From Lachnospiraceae bacterium (GTDB lineage: Bacteria; Bacillota; Clostridia; Lachnospirales; Lachnospiraceae): a stretch of 46,962 nucleotides of DNA. Made by a program: the position numbers and the translations under genes. The DNA lies in the NCBI GenBank assembly GCA_021205385.1, contig JAJPXQ010000017.1:1-46962 (forward strand), in the 5' to 3' direction. Position 1 is the stretch's first letter, and each line of letters opens with the position of its first letter. This document shows positions 25,828 through 33,962 of the stretch, one piece after another. The notes beneath the pieces were generated by a model. That model saw nothing but the letters and a program-made list of their open reading frames with translations, was not told where the DNA came from and searched no databases.

Positions 25828-26721
25828 CTATGCGGCAAAGCCTCTGATAATCTCGCCATTCTCCGCGATGGTCGTCGTCGCGCGTCTTACAGCCGCATCC
25901 GCCGCCTGCTCGCCCTCTGTACGAACCATCCTCGCATAAGAGTTGTTCGCGAGCTGGCCGCCTTCATTCATAAGCGAATCCAGATCCGTGTCGGCATTCT
26001 GAAGACGTATCGTCATATATTCCATGTACTCCTTGATCTGCGCAAGAGCCGCTGTATCCTCCTCAATACAGTTTGACGTGTGTTTCAGATACTGTATATA
26101 ACTGATCGTATTGGTAACCGTAGCCCAGATACACTTAAACGCCACTACAAAACACTGGATCAAAACATAGAAAATCGCGGCAATCCAGCCACCATCGCCA
26201 GAAAAAATCAGCTTGATCGCTTCCCATATCATTGCAAAATAAGCTTTTATCGCACTCAAGAACACGCCGCCGATACAGGCAAAGAAGAATATGGAAAACA
26301 AAAATACAAGAATACCCCCGCTTCCGGCCGCGCCGATCGCCGAAGCACCATATGCAATACCAAAAATACCGCCCAGCACCATACCGATAATGGATAAAAT
26401 AAACTGTGCTTTAATCTTCCTTTTATTTTTGGTGAGCTCCGCGACATTGTCAGCTATGATCGCCTCACAGCAGTCATAACAGAGAGACTTGTTCGCGTAC
26501 TCACCCGCTGAGACGCCAAACGCCTCCGCGCAATCTCTGCATATGTATTTCCCGCATCTGGCACACTGCGCCGCCGCAGGCTCACTCGGATGATGATAAC
26601 ACACCGCATTCGTGGCGCGTCTCATCCCTCCGCCGGGCGGTGTAAAGATGGGTGCCCCCGAAGACGCGTAGCCATTGTCGCTGTCATTCGGCGGGGTAAA
26701 TGTTGGATAACTCTCTCCCAT
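25828..26721 (-). CDS. B-box-like zinc-binding membrane protein
   Basis: This 297-residue protein starts with a Pro-rich, disordered segment, then a zinc-binding B-box-like cluster (Cys41, His44, Cys53, Cys56, Cys61, Cys64, Cys81, Cys84; CYHHP...CARCGKYICRDC...CYDCC). Three or four hydrophobic segments follow (FILSIIGMVLGGIFGIAYG, ILVFLFSIFFFACIGGVFL, WIAAIFYVLIQCFVVAF), and a ~90-residue helical tail ends the protein. AAGGAGG precedes the ATG at 26721. It lies directly after a WXG100-like gene, so it may be a membrane component or export partner for those proteins. Confidence 0.8.
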   Translation of the reverse strand: MGESYPTFTPPNDSDNGYASSGAPIFTPPGGGMRRATNAVCYHHPSEPAAAQCARCGKYICRDCAEAFGVSAGEYANKSLCYDCCEAIIADNVAELTKNKRKIKAQFILSIIGMVLGGIFGIAYGASAIGAAGSGGILVFLFSIFFFACIGGVFLSAIKAYFAMIWEAIKLIFSGDGGWIAAIFYVLIQCFVVAFKCIWATVTNTISYIQYLKHTSNCIEEDTAALAQIKEYMEYMTIRLQNADTDLDSLMNEGGQLANNSYARMVRTEGEQAADAAVRRATTTIAENGEIIRGFAA

Positions 26722-26739
26722 ATCAGGTTCCTCCTTAAG

Positions 26740-27009
26740 TTAAAATTTAACCTCATTGTATCGATCCAGTGACTGAGCCAGTTTTTCCAGCCTGGGCATG
26801 GATGCGTGCAATGTCTCGATCGGGGTCGCTGTCAGCCTTGCTATCCGCTCCATGAGCATTTTAAACTCAGCAGCCTGCGCGTCATCCCAGCCGGATGTCG
26901 ACGGCATTGCCGAGCGGATGCCCCCGCTGATGCGTTCCAGATCTTTCATTGTAGTGGAAATGTCCCTGCGCATTTCACGTATTATCTCCGGAGAAGCTTT
27001 TACCGCCAT
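26740..27009 (-). CDS. WXG100-like protein (WDD variant)
   Basis: This 89-residue, all-helical protein has the WXG100 layout: helix 1, a turn with Trp (SGWDDAQAAEF), helix 2 ending SLDRYNEVKF. The usual WxG is WDD here. WXG100 proteins form helical-hairpin dimers exported by EccC/EssC ATPases; an FtsK-type ATPase is encoded downstream. TAGGAGG precedes the ATG at 27009, and the gene lies 11 bases after the previous WXG100-like gene. Confidence 0.75.
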   Translation of the reverse strand: MAVKASPEIIREMRRDISTTMKDLERISGGIRSAMPSTSGWDDAQAAEFKMLMERIARLTATPIETLHASMPRLEKLAQSLDRYNEVKF

Positions 27010-27020
27010 ACTGATACCTC

Positions 27021-27305
27021 CTAATAAATACTTGTGGATTCGTACGCAACAACCGCAGCCATCAAATCATTCAGTTTTACAAGACAATCCTGTAACTCAT
27101 CCACCGGTTTGATCAAAGCGGTACAACATTCATTCACAATCCCACCCAGAGCCGTGTATTTCTGGTCCTTCCAGCCATTTGCACCGGCACGTTGATAGTT
27201 CTGCCGCAAACTTCTCGCAGCTGTCTCCAGTTCATGGATGGATGCCTTGCAACAGTTCATCCCTCCCTGAATCGCGGCGCGCTCAACGGATACTCCACCA
27301 GCCAT
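27021..27305 (-). CDS. WXG100-like protein (WKD variant)
   Basis: This 94-residue helical-hairpin protein has NGWKDQKYTALG at the turn between two helices, a WXG100-like centre with WKD in place of WxG, and a tail VAYESTSIY that resembles the acidic/aromatic end seen in exported members. AGGAGG precedes the ATG at 27305. It is probably a partner of the two other WXG100-like proteins here, as such proteins often pair as heterodimers. Confidence 0.75.
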   Translation of the reverse strand: MAGGVSVERAAIQGGMNCCKASIHELETAARSLRQNYQRAGANGWKDQKYTALGGIVNECCTALIKPVDELQDCLVKLNDLMAAVVAYESTSIY

Positions 27306-27361
27306 AGTTTTTCCTCCTGTTCAGGTAATTTATATGATTTAAGAAGTTTCCTTCAGACGCC

Positions 27362-28054
27362 CTAAAGTATTACGGACAAATAACTGTCTATGCTGGAGAT
27401 ACAGATATCCAGGGCAGACACATTACTCTGCGCGGCCATGTCAGAGCGGATCTCAAAAAACCTGACCGCCGAGACATACCGGTTCAGGTCATCCTCAACC
27501 CTCCGGTGCGCATTACGCAGTCTTTCAAGCTTGTTCAGAAGATTGCTGTGCCGTCTCTTCTCTGACGCAAGTTCGCTTTCCGTCCTGGACAACTCTGATT
27601 TACACTGCTGCTGTTCTCTGGCAAGTTCGCTGACGCGGTACTTCGCGTCCCGCACACTCTCATACAGACAGTTATACTCATACTCGAGATCTGAAAGCAG
27701 ACTCGCGGCCGCGTCCGACTCACGCTCCAGATCCTGTCCCATAATCGCGTTCATCTGATCCCTGACCGCGTACATCCGGCTCTCCATGTTGTAGATGGAA
27801 CTCTCCAGCTGTTCTGTTTCACTGCGGATCTGCACCAGACGATCTTCGAGCCGATGAACACTCTCCTCGAGCTGATTGATCCGCGTTTCAGATTCCTGTA
27901 CATCCCGAACTGCCCCATCTATCACAGCCGAATTATGCATCCGTATCTCATCCGCTCTGCCGCGCGACCGACCGGACGTACCCACCATATCCGTTTTAAA
28001 ATCGCACAGCGCAATTCTCACCTGCTGTAGTGCCTCGGTCGTCACTGATACCAT
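27362..28054 (-). CDS. Coiled-coil protein among the WXG100-like genes
   Basis: This 230-residue protein has a short N-terminal helical region and a long coiled coil (residues ~50-190; RINQLEESVHRLEDRLVQIRS, SELSRTESELASEKRR), with no signal peptide or membrane segment. TAGGAGG overlaps the stop of the WXG100-like gene upstream and precedes the ATG at 28054 by 7 bases, so the two are co-translated. It may be a long secreted substrate or a chaperone for the WXG100-like proteins; the family is not recognised. Confidence 0.75.
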   Translation of the reverse strand: MVSVTTEALQQVRIALCDFKTDMVGTSGRSRGRADEIRMHNSAVIDGAVRDVQESETRINQLEESVHRLEDRLVQIRSETEQLESSIYNMESRMYAVRDQMNAIMGQDLERESDAAASLLSDLEYEYNCLYESVRDAKYRVSELAREQQQCKSELSRTESELASEKRRHSNLLNKLERLRNAHRRVEDDLNRYVSAVRFFEIRSDMAAQSNVSALDICISSIDSYLSVIL

Positions 28055-28065
28055 TCGTCAGCCTC

Positions 28066-28293
28066 CTAATATTTCTCCTGCGCGATAGATTCGAACCGGT
28101 CAATCGACCGGCAGCACTCCTCACCACTGACAATCACATCTCTCGACATATTCGCAATTCTTCTGACTGCCCCGGACAATTCCTGAAACTTTGCGTCTTT
28201 CCACAGCACCGAAGCGCGGTTCACACCGCTGCCAAGCCTCTTTACCGAAGCCTGAAACTCATCAAGATCCTTCCGAATATCCTCGGCTCCCAT
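28066..28293 (-). CDS. WXG100-like protein (75 residues, WKD variant)
   Basis: This is the shortest of three WXG100-like proteins. Two helices flank VLWKDAKFQELS, the same WKD turn as in the 94-residue neighbour. GGGAGGG precedes the ATG at 28293. It is the first gene after a 144-base gap that holds candidate promoter elements, so it may lead its own transcript. Confidence 0.7.
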   Translation of the reverse strand: MGAEDIRKDLDEFQASVKRLGSGVNRASVLWKDAKFQELSGAVRRIANMSRDVIVSGEECCRSIDRFESIAQEKY

Positions 28294-28391
28294 ATCAAAC
28301 CCTCCCGAAACATATAAATGCCAGACAGAATTTTGTGTATTATAAAATTTTCATTAAAATCGAAAACGAAACGTGAATAATTTATAAACAA

Positions 28392-28419
28392 ATTATACCG
28401 AAAAGTGCTGCTAAGGCAA
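28392..28419 (-). promoter_or_regulatory. Candidate promoter for the WXG100-like genes
   Basis: On the minus strand TTGCCT (28414-28419) and TATAAT (28392-28397) are separated by 16 bases, matching a sigma-A type promoter at 4/6 and 6/6. A second TATAAT lies at 28339-28344 without a good -35. The 28294-28437 gap is AT-rich and holds no gene, and it is the longest gap on the minus arm after the start region. Confidence 0.45.
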
Positions 28420-28437
28420 TTAAAAAAAGCGATAGAA

Positions 28438-29574
28438 CTATAAATTGTCTGGATTCATAAAGCTGTCTCCGGAAAAAATATCGTCCAGGCCGATGTCGTA
28501 AGAAACTTCCTGAGAGGTATCCGCTGGCAGCTTAATGGCTCCGGCAACCGCTGACGAAAGCATCGGCGACGCATTCCCCAGTGAGGGCGTTTCAGCCACT
28601 TTTCCCGCTGCACTGCGATCGGACGGCTCACCCTGGCCGGGCAGTGCAGCACGCCCTGGAAGTTCATCCATTCCAGGTGGTTCCTCCGGAATCATTTCCC
28701 GGGCCAGGTTGGCCTGCTCCCAGGCAAATTCAAAAATATCCTCTGTCAGATACGGCCCGTCCGCCCCTGTCGGAACAGAGGCATACTGGCTGTCCCGGTA
28801 GCGCTGCGCCGCAATCGCCTTGCAACACAGTGCTACCGTCTGAAGCTCTGCATACGTAAAGCCGTCCGTGCGCTCAGCCATCTGAGAAAAAGTAAGGGAC
28901 ATTCTGCCCTGAAAAACCGGCTCCAGCGTCAACCGGAAAAAAGTCTCCCGTTCGACCGCGTCCGGCGCTTCCACATGGAAAACAGTGAACAGCCGACAGA
29001 GGCGAAGCCAGTTCTTGGCAGCTTCCATTTTCCCTGAACATACGCCCAGGGGCGGTCCGGCGAAATCCGGGCGCGGAGCTCGCGAACGGCTGCCTGGCCG
29101 TCCGTACGGCAGCTCCTGCGCAATCGCCGCCGCCATCACAGGGAACTTCCTATTCGCCACCCGCTCCAGGCCTGCGGCCAGAGAGGTACATGCCTTATCC
29201 TTTGTGGCAATCCGCTCAAAGGAGCGGAGCAGGAGAAAAGTCTTTTCCCCGGAATGAAGCTCGTTCAGCAGCACATCAATCCTGGCAAAAGCCTCTTTTC
29301 CATTTTTCCCCAACAGATCGGTACTGTCCAGATCCAGAATGCGGTATCCGCGGGAAGCCATTTCTCCGGCCAGAGCCTCAGCCAGGGTGGTTTTGCCGAC
29401 CCCCGGCGCCCCGCAGAAGAGAAACAGGCTTCGCCCACGGCTATTTGAGTCGCCCCGCAATGCTTCGTCCAGGCAGCAGCCCCCCAGCAGCTCCTTCCAG
29501 CTCTTTCTCCCACGGATCTGCTCCAAATCCGAAGAGAAGTCCTTCTGATAAAAAGCTTCTATATTCCAGTTCAA
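28438..29574 (-). CDS. AAA-family protein with degraded Walker B
   Basis: This ~378-residue protein has an intact Walker A (FCGAPGVGKTTLAEAL), but the Walker B region reads TFLLLRSFERIA, so the usual Asp-Glu is gone, and the sensor-1 Asn is also missing (PVMAAAIAQ). A C-terminal AAA lid region (MAERTDGFTYAELQTVALCCKA) is followed by a ~100-residue Pro/Ser-rich tail ending EVSYDIGLDDIFSGDSF. It may bind but not hydrolyse ATP and pair with the active Vps4-like ATPase encoded directly upstream. AGGAGG lies 7 bases before TTG at 29574; a GTG at 29607, overlapping the previous stop, is an alternative start. Confidence 0.75.
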   Translation of the reverse strand: MNWNIEAFYQKDFSSDLEQIRGRKSWKELLGGCCLDEALRGDSNSRGRSLFLFCGAPGVGKTTLAEALAGEMASRGYRILDLDSTDLLGKNGKEAFARIDVLLNELHSGEKTFLLLRSFERIATKDKACTSLAAGLERVANRKFPVMAAAIAQELPYGRPGSRSRAPRPDFAGPPLGVCSGKMEAAKNWLRLCRLFTVFHVEAPDAVERETFFRLTLEPVFQGRMSLTFSQMAERTDGFTYAELQTVALCCKAIAAQRYRDSQYASVPTGADGPYLTEDIFEFAWEQANLAREMIPEEPPGMDELPGRAALPGQGEPSDRSAAGKVAETPSLGNASPMLSSAVAGAIKLPADTSQEVSYDIGLDDIFSGDSFMNPDNL

Positions 29575-29603
29575 TTCACTACCTCCTGTTTTCCTGTGGA
29601 CAA

Positions 29604-30860
29604 TCACTCATCCATGCCCTTCCGGAATCGCTCTTCCCATTCATCCAGATCGCGCAGAATGTCATCCTTCGGAGTCGGCAGGCACTCATTCAGCGCCTGT
29701 TCAAACAGTTCTCTAGTAATCGCGAAACTGCCGTCTTTCAGAGCCGCGATCGCTCTATCCTCATTCTTGTATTCGGCCATGACCCGCTTGGCCACCAGAT
29801 CCTTGACTTTCCTGGTCAGACGGTCAATATCACGGTAATTGTAGCCTTCTGTCAGTGCAGCCATCTGCTCGAACGAGATGCCCGGGGCCGTTTTGAGAAT
29901 ATCCTTGAACTTGTGTTCAAAAGAAAAGCTCCTGGCCTCCGAATCCGGCAGCGGTACACGGATCAGCTCCACACGGTCCAGCATTGCATTATCCACCTGG
30001 TTCGGATAATTCGTCGCCCCGATGAAGATAATCGGCTTGTCCGAGGAATTTATCCGGTTATATCCTGTCAGAAACGCGGTCGTGATAGAGGCCGCATATT
30101 CCGGAAGATTCGGCAGAGAGCGGTTCTTGCAGACGCCGTCGATCTCATCAATAAAAACGATGCACGGAGCATTCTCCTCCGCTTCCTCAAACAGGCGAGT
30201 CACGATCTTCTCTGCCTCCCCCACATATTTACTCAGGATATCGGAGCCTACCAGAGCCAGATACTTATAATCCTTTTCCATCAGCTCGTGGGCAAACGCC
30301 TCGATCACATAGGTCTTCCCGCAGCCCGGAGGGCCAATAAAGAAATAAGAGCGAAGATTTTTCATTTTCAGGTAAGTGCGAAGCTTATTAATTCTGGAAT
30401 CGCTGATACATTCCTTCAGCTGCTCTTTGAGCTTTTCCATTCCGGATACGTCCGAAAATGAATGTTTCGGCGCTTCCTTGAACCATCCGGAGACATCCCT
30501 GTCCGCCACAGCCACATTCGTCTGCGGCGCGGACGGTGAAGATGCAGATCCCTGCGTGCCCTTTTTCCCGGCTGTTTCTTTCTTCCCCTCCGGCTTTTTG
30601 AACGCGTCCGGATTCAGAATACGCACAATCCCTTCGATCCGGCGGTTCAAATCCTGAAGACGGCGCTGGTAGTGCAGCCGCTCCTCTCCGGTACTCATGT
30701 TCGCCATCTCCGAGCAGCGCATCGCCGCCTGCTGAAGCAAAACACACTCCGCCTTGCTGTGCTTGTTGCCGTTCGCCACAAACTCCTGCTCCGCCTTTTT
30801 CAGATATTCCTGACAGAGATTTTCATTTCTCAGCATGGTTCTGATATAATTATCTTCCAT
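29604..30860 (-). CDS. Vps4/katanin-type AAA ATPase with MIT-like N-terminus
   Basis: Residues 1-85 are a three-helix, MIT-like domain (YLKKAEQEFVANGNKHSKAE...LQDLNRRIEGIVRIL); MIT domains in Vps4 bind ESCRT-III tails. After a linker comes a meiotic-clade AAA core: FSDVSGMEKLKEQLKE, Walker A GPPGCGKT (176-183), pore loop SKYVGEAEKIV (210-220), Walker B VFIDEID (235-241), sensor-1 Asn284 in GATN. The end (FEQALNECLPTPKDDILRDLDEWEERF) resembles the C-terminal helix of Vps4. GGAAGGAGG precedes the ATG at 30860. The next gene upstream encodes an ESCRT-III-like protein. Predicted role: disassembly of polymers at membranes. Confidence 0.85.
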   Translation of the reverse strand: MEDNYIRTMLRNENLCQEYLKKAEQEFVANGNKHSKAECVLLQQAAMRCSEMANMSTGEERLHYQRRLQDLNRRIEGIVRILNPDAFKKPEGKKETAGKKGTQGSASSPSAPQTNVAVADRDVSGWFKEAPKHSFSDVSGMEKLKEQLKECISDSRINKLRTYLKMKNLRSYFFIGPPGCGKTYVIEAFAHELMEKDYKYLALVGSDILSKYVGEAEKIVTRLFEEAEENAPCIVFIDEIDGVCKNRSLPNLPEYAASITTAFLTGYNRINSSDKPIIFIGATNYPNQVDNAMLDRVELIRVPLPDSEARSFSFEHKFKDILKTAPGISFEQMAALTEGYNYRDIDRLTRKVKDLVAKRVMAEYKNEDRAIAALKDGSFAITRELFEQALNECLPTPKDDILRDLDEWEERFRKGMDE

Positions 30861-30960
30861 AACTGCCTCCTTCCTTACTGTCGCCTTCCACGTTTTCTTT
30901 ACTGATTCTTACCGGCTTTCCACGCCGATATCTGCCTGTTTTTCACTGGCTCCTCCCACT

Positions 30961-31674
30961 TTACAGCTGATTCAGCAGGTCATCAATGTTCTTTGTAATA
31001 TCCTCAATACTCTCATTTGTATTTTCCGGCGCTGAGCCGTCGCCCGCAAGCAGCTCATCCAGATTTCCAAACGCGGTCATCAGCTCATCCGTATCCTGTA
31101 CAATTCCCTCCCGCGCGTTCAGGCATGCCTCCACGCTTTCCCCGTTAATCAGGCGTTCAATCATATCCGCGGACACGAGAGTCCCCACATCCACACCGTC
31201 CTCCCGGCTCACATCCGTACCGCTTAACGCGGAGAGCGTATTAATCAGATCTTTTCCAGCACCGGAAGAACTGCCGGACATCTTCTTAAGCCCGCCCAGC
31301 ACTCCTTTCGGATCAATCTTACCGACCCGTCCGGACATACCGTTGATCGTTCCCAGCAGAGCGCTCATTTCGTTCATGGATTCGTAAAGTTCCTCATTCG
31401 TCGACAGTTCCTGCAGCCTTGCCAGAGCGGAGTCAACAATATTCAGTGAATAATATGCCACTCCGATCCTGGAATAGTTCGCGGAATTTTTGATGCCTTT
31501 TGTCTTATTCGCGCGGGCAATCAGCAATTCTCTCTGGAGGATCACGCGATATTTGTCCTTCAGCTTCAGGAGCCGCGTCCTCGTCTCCAGCATATTTCTC
31601 ATCAGTTCAGTCTCTTTCTCTCTTTTGCTTTTGTCCCTGTCTTCTTTTGGCTTAAAAAAAGGTCCGATTTTCAT
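30961..31674 (-). CDS. ESCRT-III-like helical protein
   Basis: This 237-residue protein starts with a short hydrophobic/basic stretch (MKIGPFFKPK), followed by long charged helices: LKLKDKYRVILQRELLIARA, the basic first hairpin arm, then SLNIVDSALARLQELSTNEEL. The C-terminal half is acidic and flexible and ends SIEDITKNIDDLLNQL, similar to MIM motifs that bind MIT domains. This is the layout of ESCRT-III proteins (Snf7/CHMP): basic core, acidic tail, terminal MIM. Sequence identity is too low to be sure. GAGG precedes the ATG at 31674; a GTG four codons upstream is less likely. The next gene is the MIT-AAA ATPase. Confidence 0.55.
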   Translation of the reverse strand: MKIGPFFKPKEDRDKSKREKETELMRNMLETRTRLLKLKDKYRVILQRELLIARANKTKGIKNSANYSRIGVAYYSLNIVDSALARLQELSTNEELYESMNEMSALLGTINGMSGRVGKIDPKGVLGGLKKMSGSSSGAGKDLINTLSALSGTDVSREDGVDVGTLVSADMIERLINGESVEACLNAREGIVQDTDELMTAFGNLDELLAGDGSAPENTNESIEDITKNIDDLLNQL

Positions 31675-31697
31675 TTTTTTCCTCACTTTCCATCCGG

Positions 31698-32792
31698 TTA
31701 ATTGTTCAGAAGCTGCGCGGTCTGTTCCTGGGCAAGCTCCTCCTGCAGCTGCTGCTCCTGTGCAATCCGTCTTCCCTCTTCCACTTCCCGCTCATGGTTT
31801 ATAATATCCTGATATTTCATATCATTCTCAATGATCCGGTCAAGCATTTCGCTTGACGAGAAAATCGCGTCCATAAGTGCGTCGAAGCCCTTCGTTACTT
31901 CCTCCAGGCGTCCGATTTCCTCCTGCTCTTTTCTGAGCGATTCCTGGAATGCAGCCTGGAATTCTTCCATCTGCCGAACCAGATGCTCACCCTGTACTCC
32001 TGTAGTCTCAATAATCTGTAGCTCGAGCGTTTGGATATTCGCCTGGTACTGCGCTTTACGCTGGTAGGAGGTCGCCTTTACCCGCTTGATATTGGCGACC
32101 ATATTGTAAAGATCAATCACCCGCCGTTTCTGTGTATCCAGGATCAGCGCACCGCCCGTCAGCGGCGTCCGGTTGACCAGAGCGTTATTCAGTTCCTGTA
32201 TGTACTCCGGATGCAGCTTCTGATTCTTTTCGCTCTCGGCATAGGCCTTTTTATACTCCTCCTTGCGCTCCTCATACTCGACATCCAGCTTCTGGATTTC
32301 CTGATCCAGAGCGTCAACCTGACAGCTCATCTCTGCAAGAGTGAGCAGCCGTCTCACCTTATCCTTCCGGATAATCATCTCCTGCTGAACCTGCTCCTCC
32401 GAGATCCCTTTCGTCTCCGCGCGCGCCTCACGGATACTTGAACCGATCATGCGGCAGATCTGATCCGCTGTGTTCTCGTAACCTCCGGCAATAGAGCTTT
32501 TCAGAAGAGCCGCCATCTTTACTATAACACCGTCGATCTCCTGCGTATCCACCGCCGAGGTCGGCGCATTCTCCAGCGCCGTCTTAAACGAATTTACGAG
32601 CTGCTGATAAGTACGCAGTTTTTCCTCGCTGATCACATCGTTCGTACTGTAAAACTGTACCTGACTCAACTCATTGATAATGTCTTCCCCGCCTCTGCGG
32701 TGAATATTCACGGATTCCTGAATCTGCTGCCGTTCATCTTTCTGGGGTTCCTCTTTCTTTCCTTTGAATAATCCCTTCACTGCTTCCAGCAT
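31698..32792 (-). CDS. Coiled-coil protein with amphipathic N-terminus
   Basis: This 364-residue protein begins MLEAVKGLFKGKKEE, an amphipathic, basic helix of the type that inserts in membranes, followed by mostly helical coiled coil (AEMSCQVDALDQEIQKLDVEY, TIQTLELQIIETTG-like heptads) and a Gln/Glu-rich end. No catalytic motif. PspA and ESCRT-III proteins share this style, but no family match is claimed. The start at 32792 has GGAAAGGAG upstream; a longer frame from 32837 would overlap the previous gene. It lies between a membrane protein and the ESCRT-III-like gene, suggesting a membrane-associated polymer or regulator. Confidence 0.75.
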   Translation of the reverse strand: MLEAVKGLFKGKKEEPQKDERQQIQESVNIHRRGGEDIINELSQVQFYSTNDVISEEKLRTYQQLVNSFKTALENAPTSAVDTQEIDGVIVKMAALLKSSIAGGYENTADQICRMIGSSIREARAETKGISEEQVQQEMIIRKDKVRRLLTLAEMSCQVDALDQEIQKLDVEYEERKEEYKKAYAESEKNQKLHPEYIQELNNALVNRTPLTGGALILDTQKRRVIDLYNMVANIKRVKATSYQRKAQYQANIQTLELQIIETTGVQGEHLVRQMEEFQAAFQESLRKEQEEIGRLEEVTKGFDALMDAIFSSSEMLDRIIENDMKYQDIINHEREVEEGRRIAQEQQLQEELAQEQTAQLLNN

Positions 32793-32811
32793 TCCCTTTT
32801 CTCCTTTCCAT

Positions 32812-33414
32812 TTATTCTTTTCCAAAGATCTGTACAACCAGCCACATCATCACACTGATGATCATACACGGAATCATTGCCATCGCCCCACACACCAGAA
32901 ACTTTGCCATGAATTCCATAAATGTGTACATTCCCATAGCCTGCGCGTTTACCGGCTCCGTCAGAAGATAAACGCCGCCGATATAACTGCCGCCCAGAGC
33001 AAACAGCCACTCCGCAAGGAAATTGACAATCAGATGCCGCTTCACATTGTCATCATATCCTCTGAAAAACAGCTGATACAAATTCACCAGCAAAATCAGA
33101 GCCGCGGCGATCACCTGTACCAGAAGCAGCCGCCGACTCACCTGGCTCTGCAGGACAATCATATAGACCCAGAGCAGAACTCCCGCGACAAACGGTATGG
33201 CACAGATCAGGATCCCGGTCATCCCGGAGTTCGGGCCAGGCCGCACCTGTCTGCGTGGCGGTGATGCAAGATCATAATTGCCTTCCGGAGACTGATACCG
33301 GGTGCCGATCCCCGGGGTTTCCGTGCTACCGCTTCTCGTGTTTCTCGCGTTTCCTGTGCCGCCGGTGCTTCTTCCCCCGGTGGATCTGCTGCTGGTATTT
33401 TTCTTTTTTGCCAT
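32812..33414 (-). CDS. Four-helix membrane protein with Ser/Thr/Gly-rich N-terminus
   Basis: This 200-residue protein has ~60 N-terminal disordered residues (Ser/Thr/Gly/Arg-rich) and four membrane helices (GILICAIPFVAGVLLWVYM, VQVIAAALILLVNLYQLFF, LAEWLFALGGSYIGGVYLL, MIPCMIISVMMWLVVQIFG). No known family. GAGGGGA precedes the ATG at 33414. It is the only integral membrane protein in the first eight genes of the minus arm and could anchor the coiled-coil and ESCRT-like proteins encoded around it. Confidence 0.75.
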   Translation of the reverse strand: MAKKKNTSSRSTGGRSTGGTGNARNTRSGSTETPGIGTRYQSPEGNYDLASPPRRQVRPGPNSGMTGILICAIPFVAGVLLWVYMIVLQSQVSRRLLLVQVIAAALILLVNLYQLFFRGYDDNVKRHLIVNFLAEWLFALGGSYIGGVYLLTEPVNAQAMGMYTFMEFMAKFLVCGAMAMIPCMIISVMMWLVVQIFGKE

Positions 33415-33449
33415 TTTTCTTCCCCTCTATCATTCAGGTTAAAAGCCTG

Positions 33450-33962
33450 TCACGAAGCGACTGTTTCTAAAAGTGAAATTTCCCCGGAAGACTCATATTC
33501 CCTTGGATTGCCCACCAGAATACAAAAGGATAGCCCCTCTTCCATTCGAACCCCTACTTTCCATAATCCGTCGCCCTTAGGCGCCTTTACCAACACTTTT
33601 TTTTGCGCCACACCCTCTGCCCTTCTTATAACCGTCGTCAATTCAAGCGTGTCATCCTCAATCCAGGCGAAAGATTCCTTATACCAGATGATATCCCCGG
33701 CAGAAAGCTGTTCAAAGGAGGAAGCCAGCTCAATTTCGCTTTCTTCTGAGAGTTCAAGGCTGCTCTCCCGCATCCGATAGGAATATACATGGATTCCAAC
33801 CGAAATCCCGGAAAGCTTCTTTTTCCGGTATTCAGCCACCATCTTCTGCATGGTCGCATCGTCTTCCGGAGTATTCTTGCCAGCCACGACATGAAAGACC
33901 GGAAAACCGCAGACCGGACATCTCTGCGCCTTCACTTCATTTCCACATACAAGACATTTCAT
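33450..33962 (-). CDS. Zinc-ribbon protein with beta-rich C-terminus
   Basis: This 170-residue protein begins with a zinc ribbon (Cys3, Cys6, Cys15, Cys18; CLVCGNEVKAQRCPVCG). Residues ~55-165 are beta-rich (GISVGIHVYSYRMR, ELTTVIRRAEGVAQKKVLVKA) and may be a small ligand-binding domain. GGGAGG precedes the ATG at 33962, which overlaps the upstream stop as ATGA, so it is coupled to the coiled-coil gene. Zinc ribbons recur in this locus and may serve as interaction modules. Function not recognised. Confidence 0.75.
   Translation of the reverse strand: MKCLVCGNEVKAQRCPVCGFPVFHVVAGKNTPEDDATMQKMVAEYRKKKLSGISVGIHVYSYRMRESSLELSEESEIELASSFEQLSAGDIIWYKESFAWIEDDTLELTTVIRRAEGVAQKKVLVKAPKGDGLWKVGVRMEEGLSFCILVGNPREYESSGEISLLETVAS

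Noticed and set aside
18297-28293. A standard type VII secretion (Ess/Yuk) locus
   Set aside because: Only WXG100-like and EccC-like genes fit. EssA, EssB, EsaA and a YukD-like ubiquitin fold were not found, and the ATPase lacks FHA and membrane parts.
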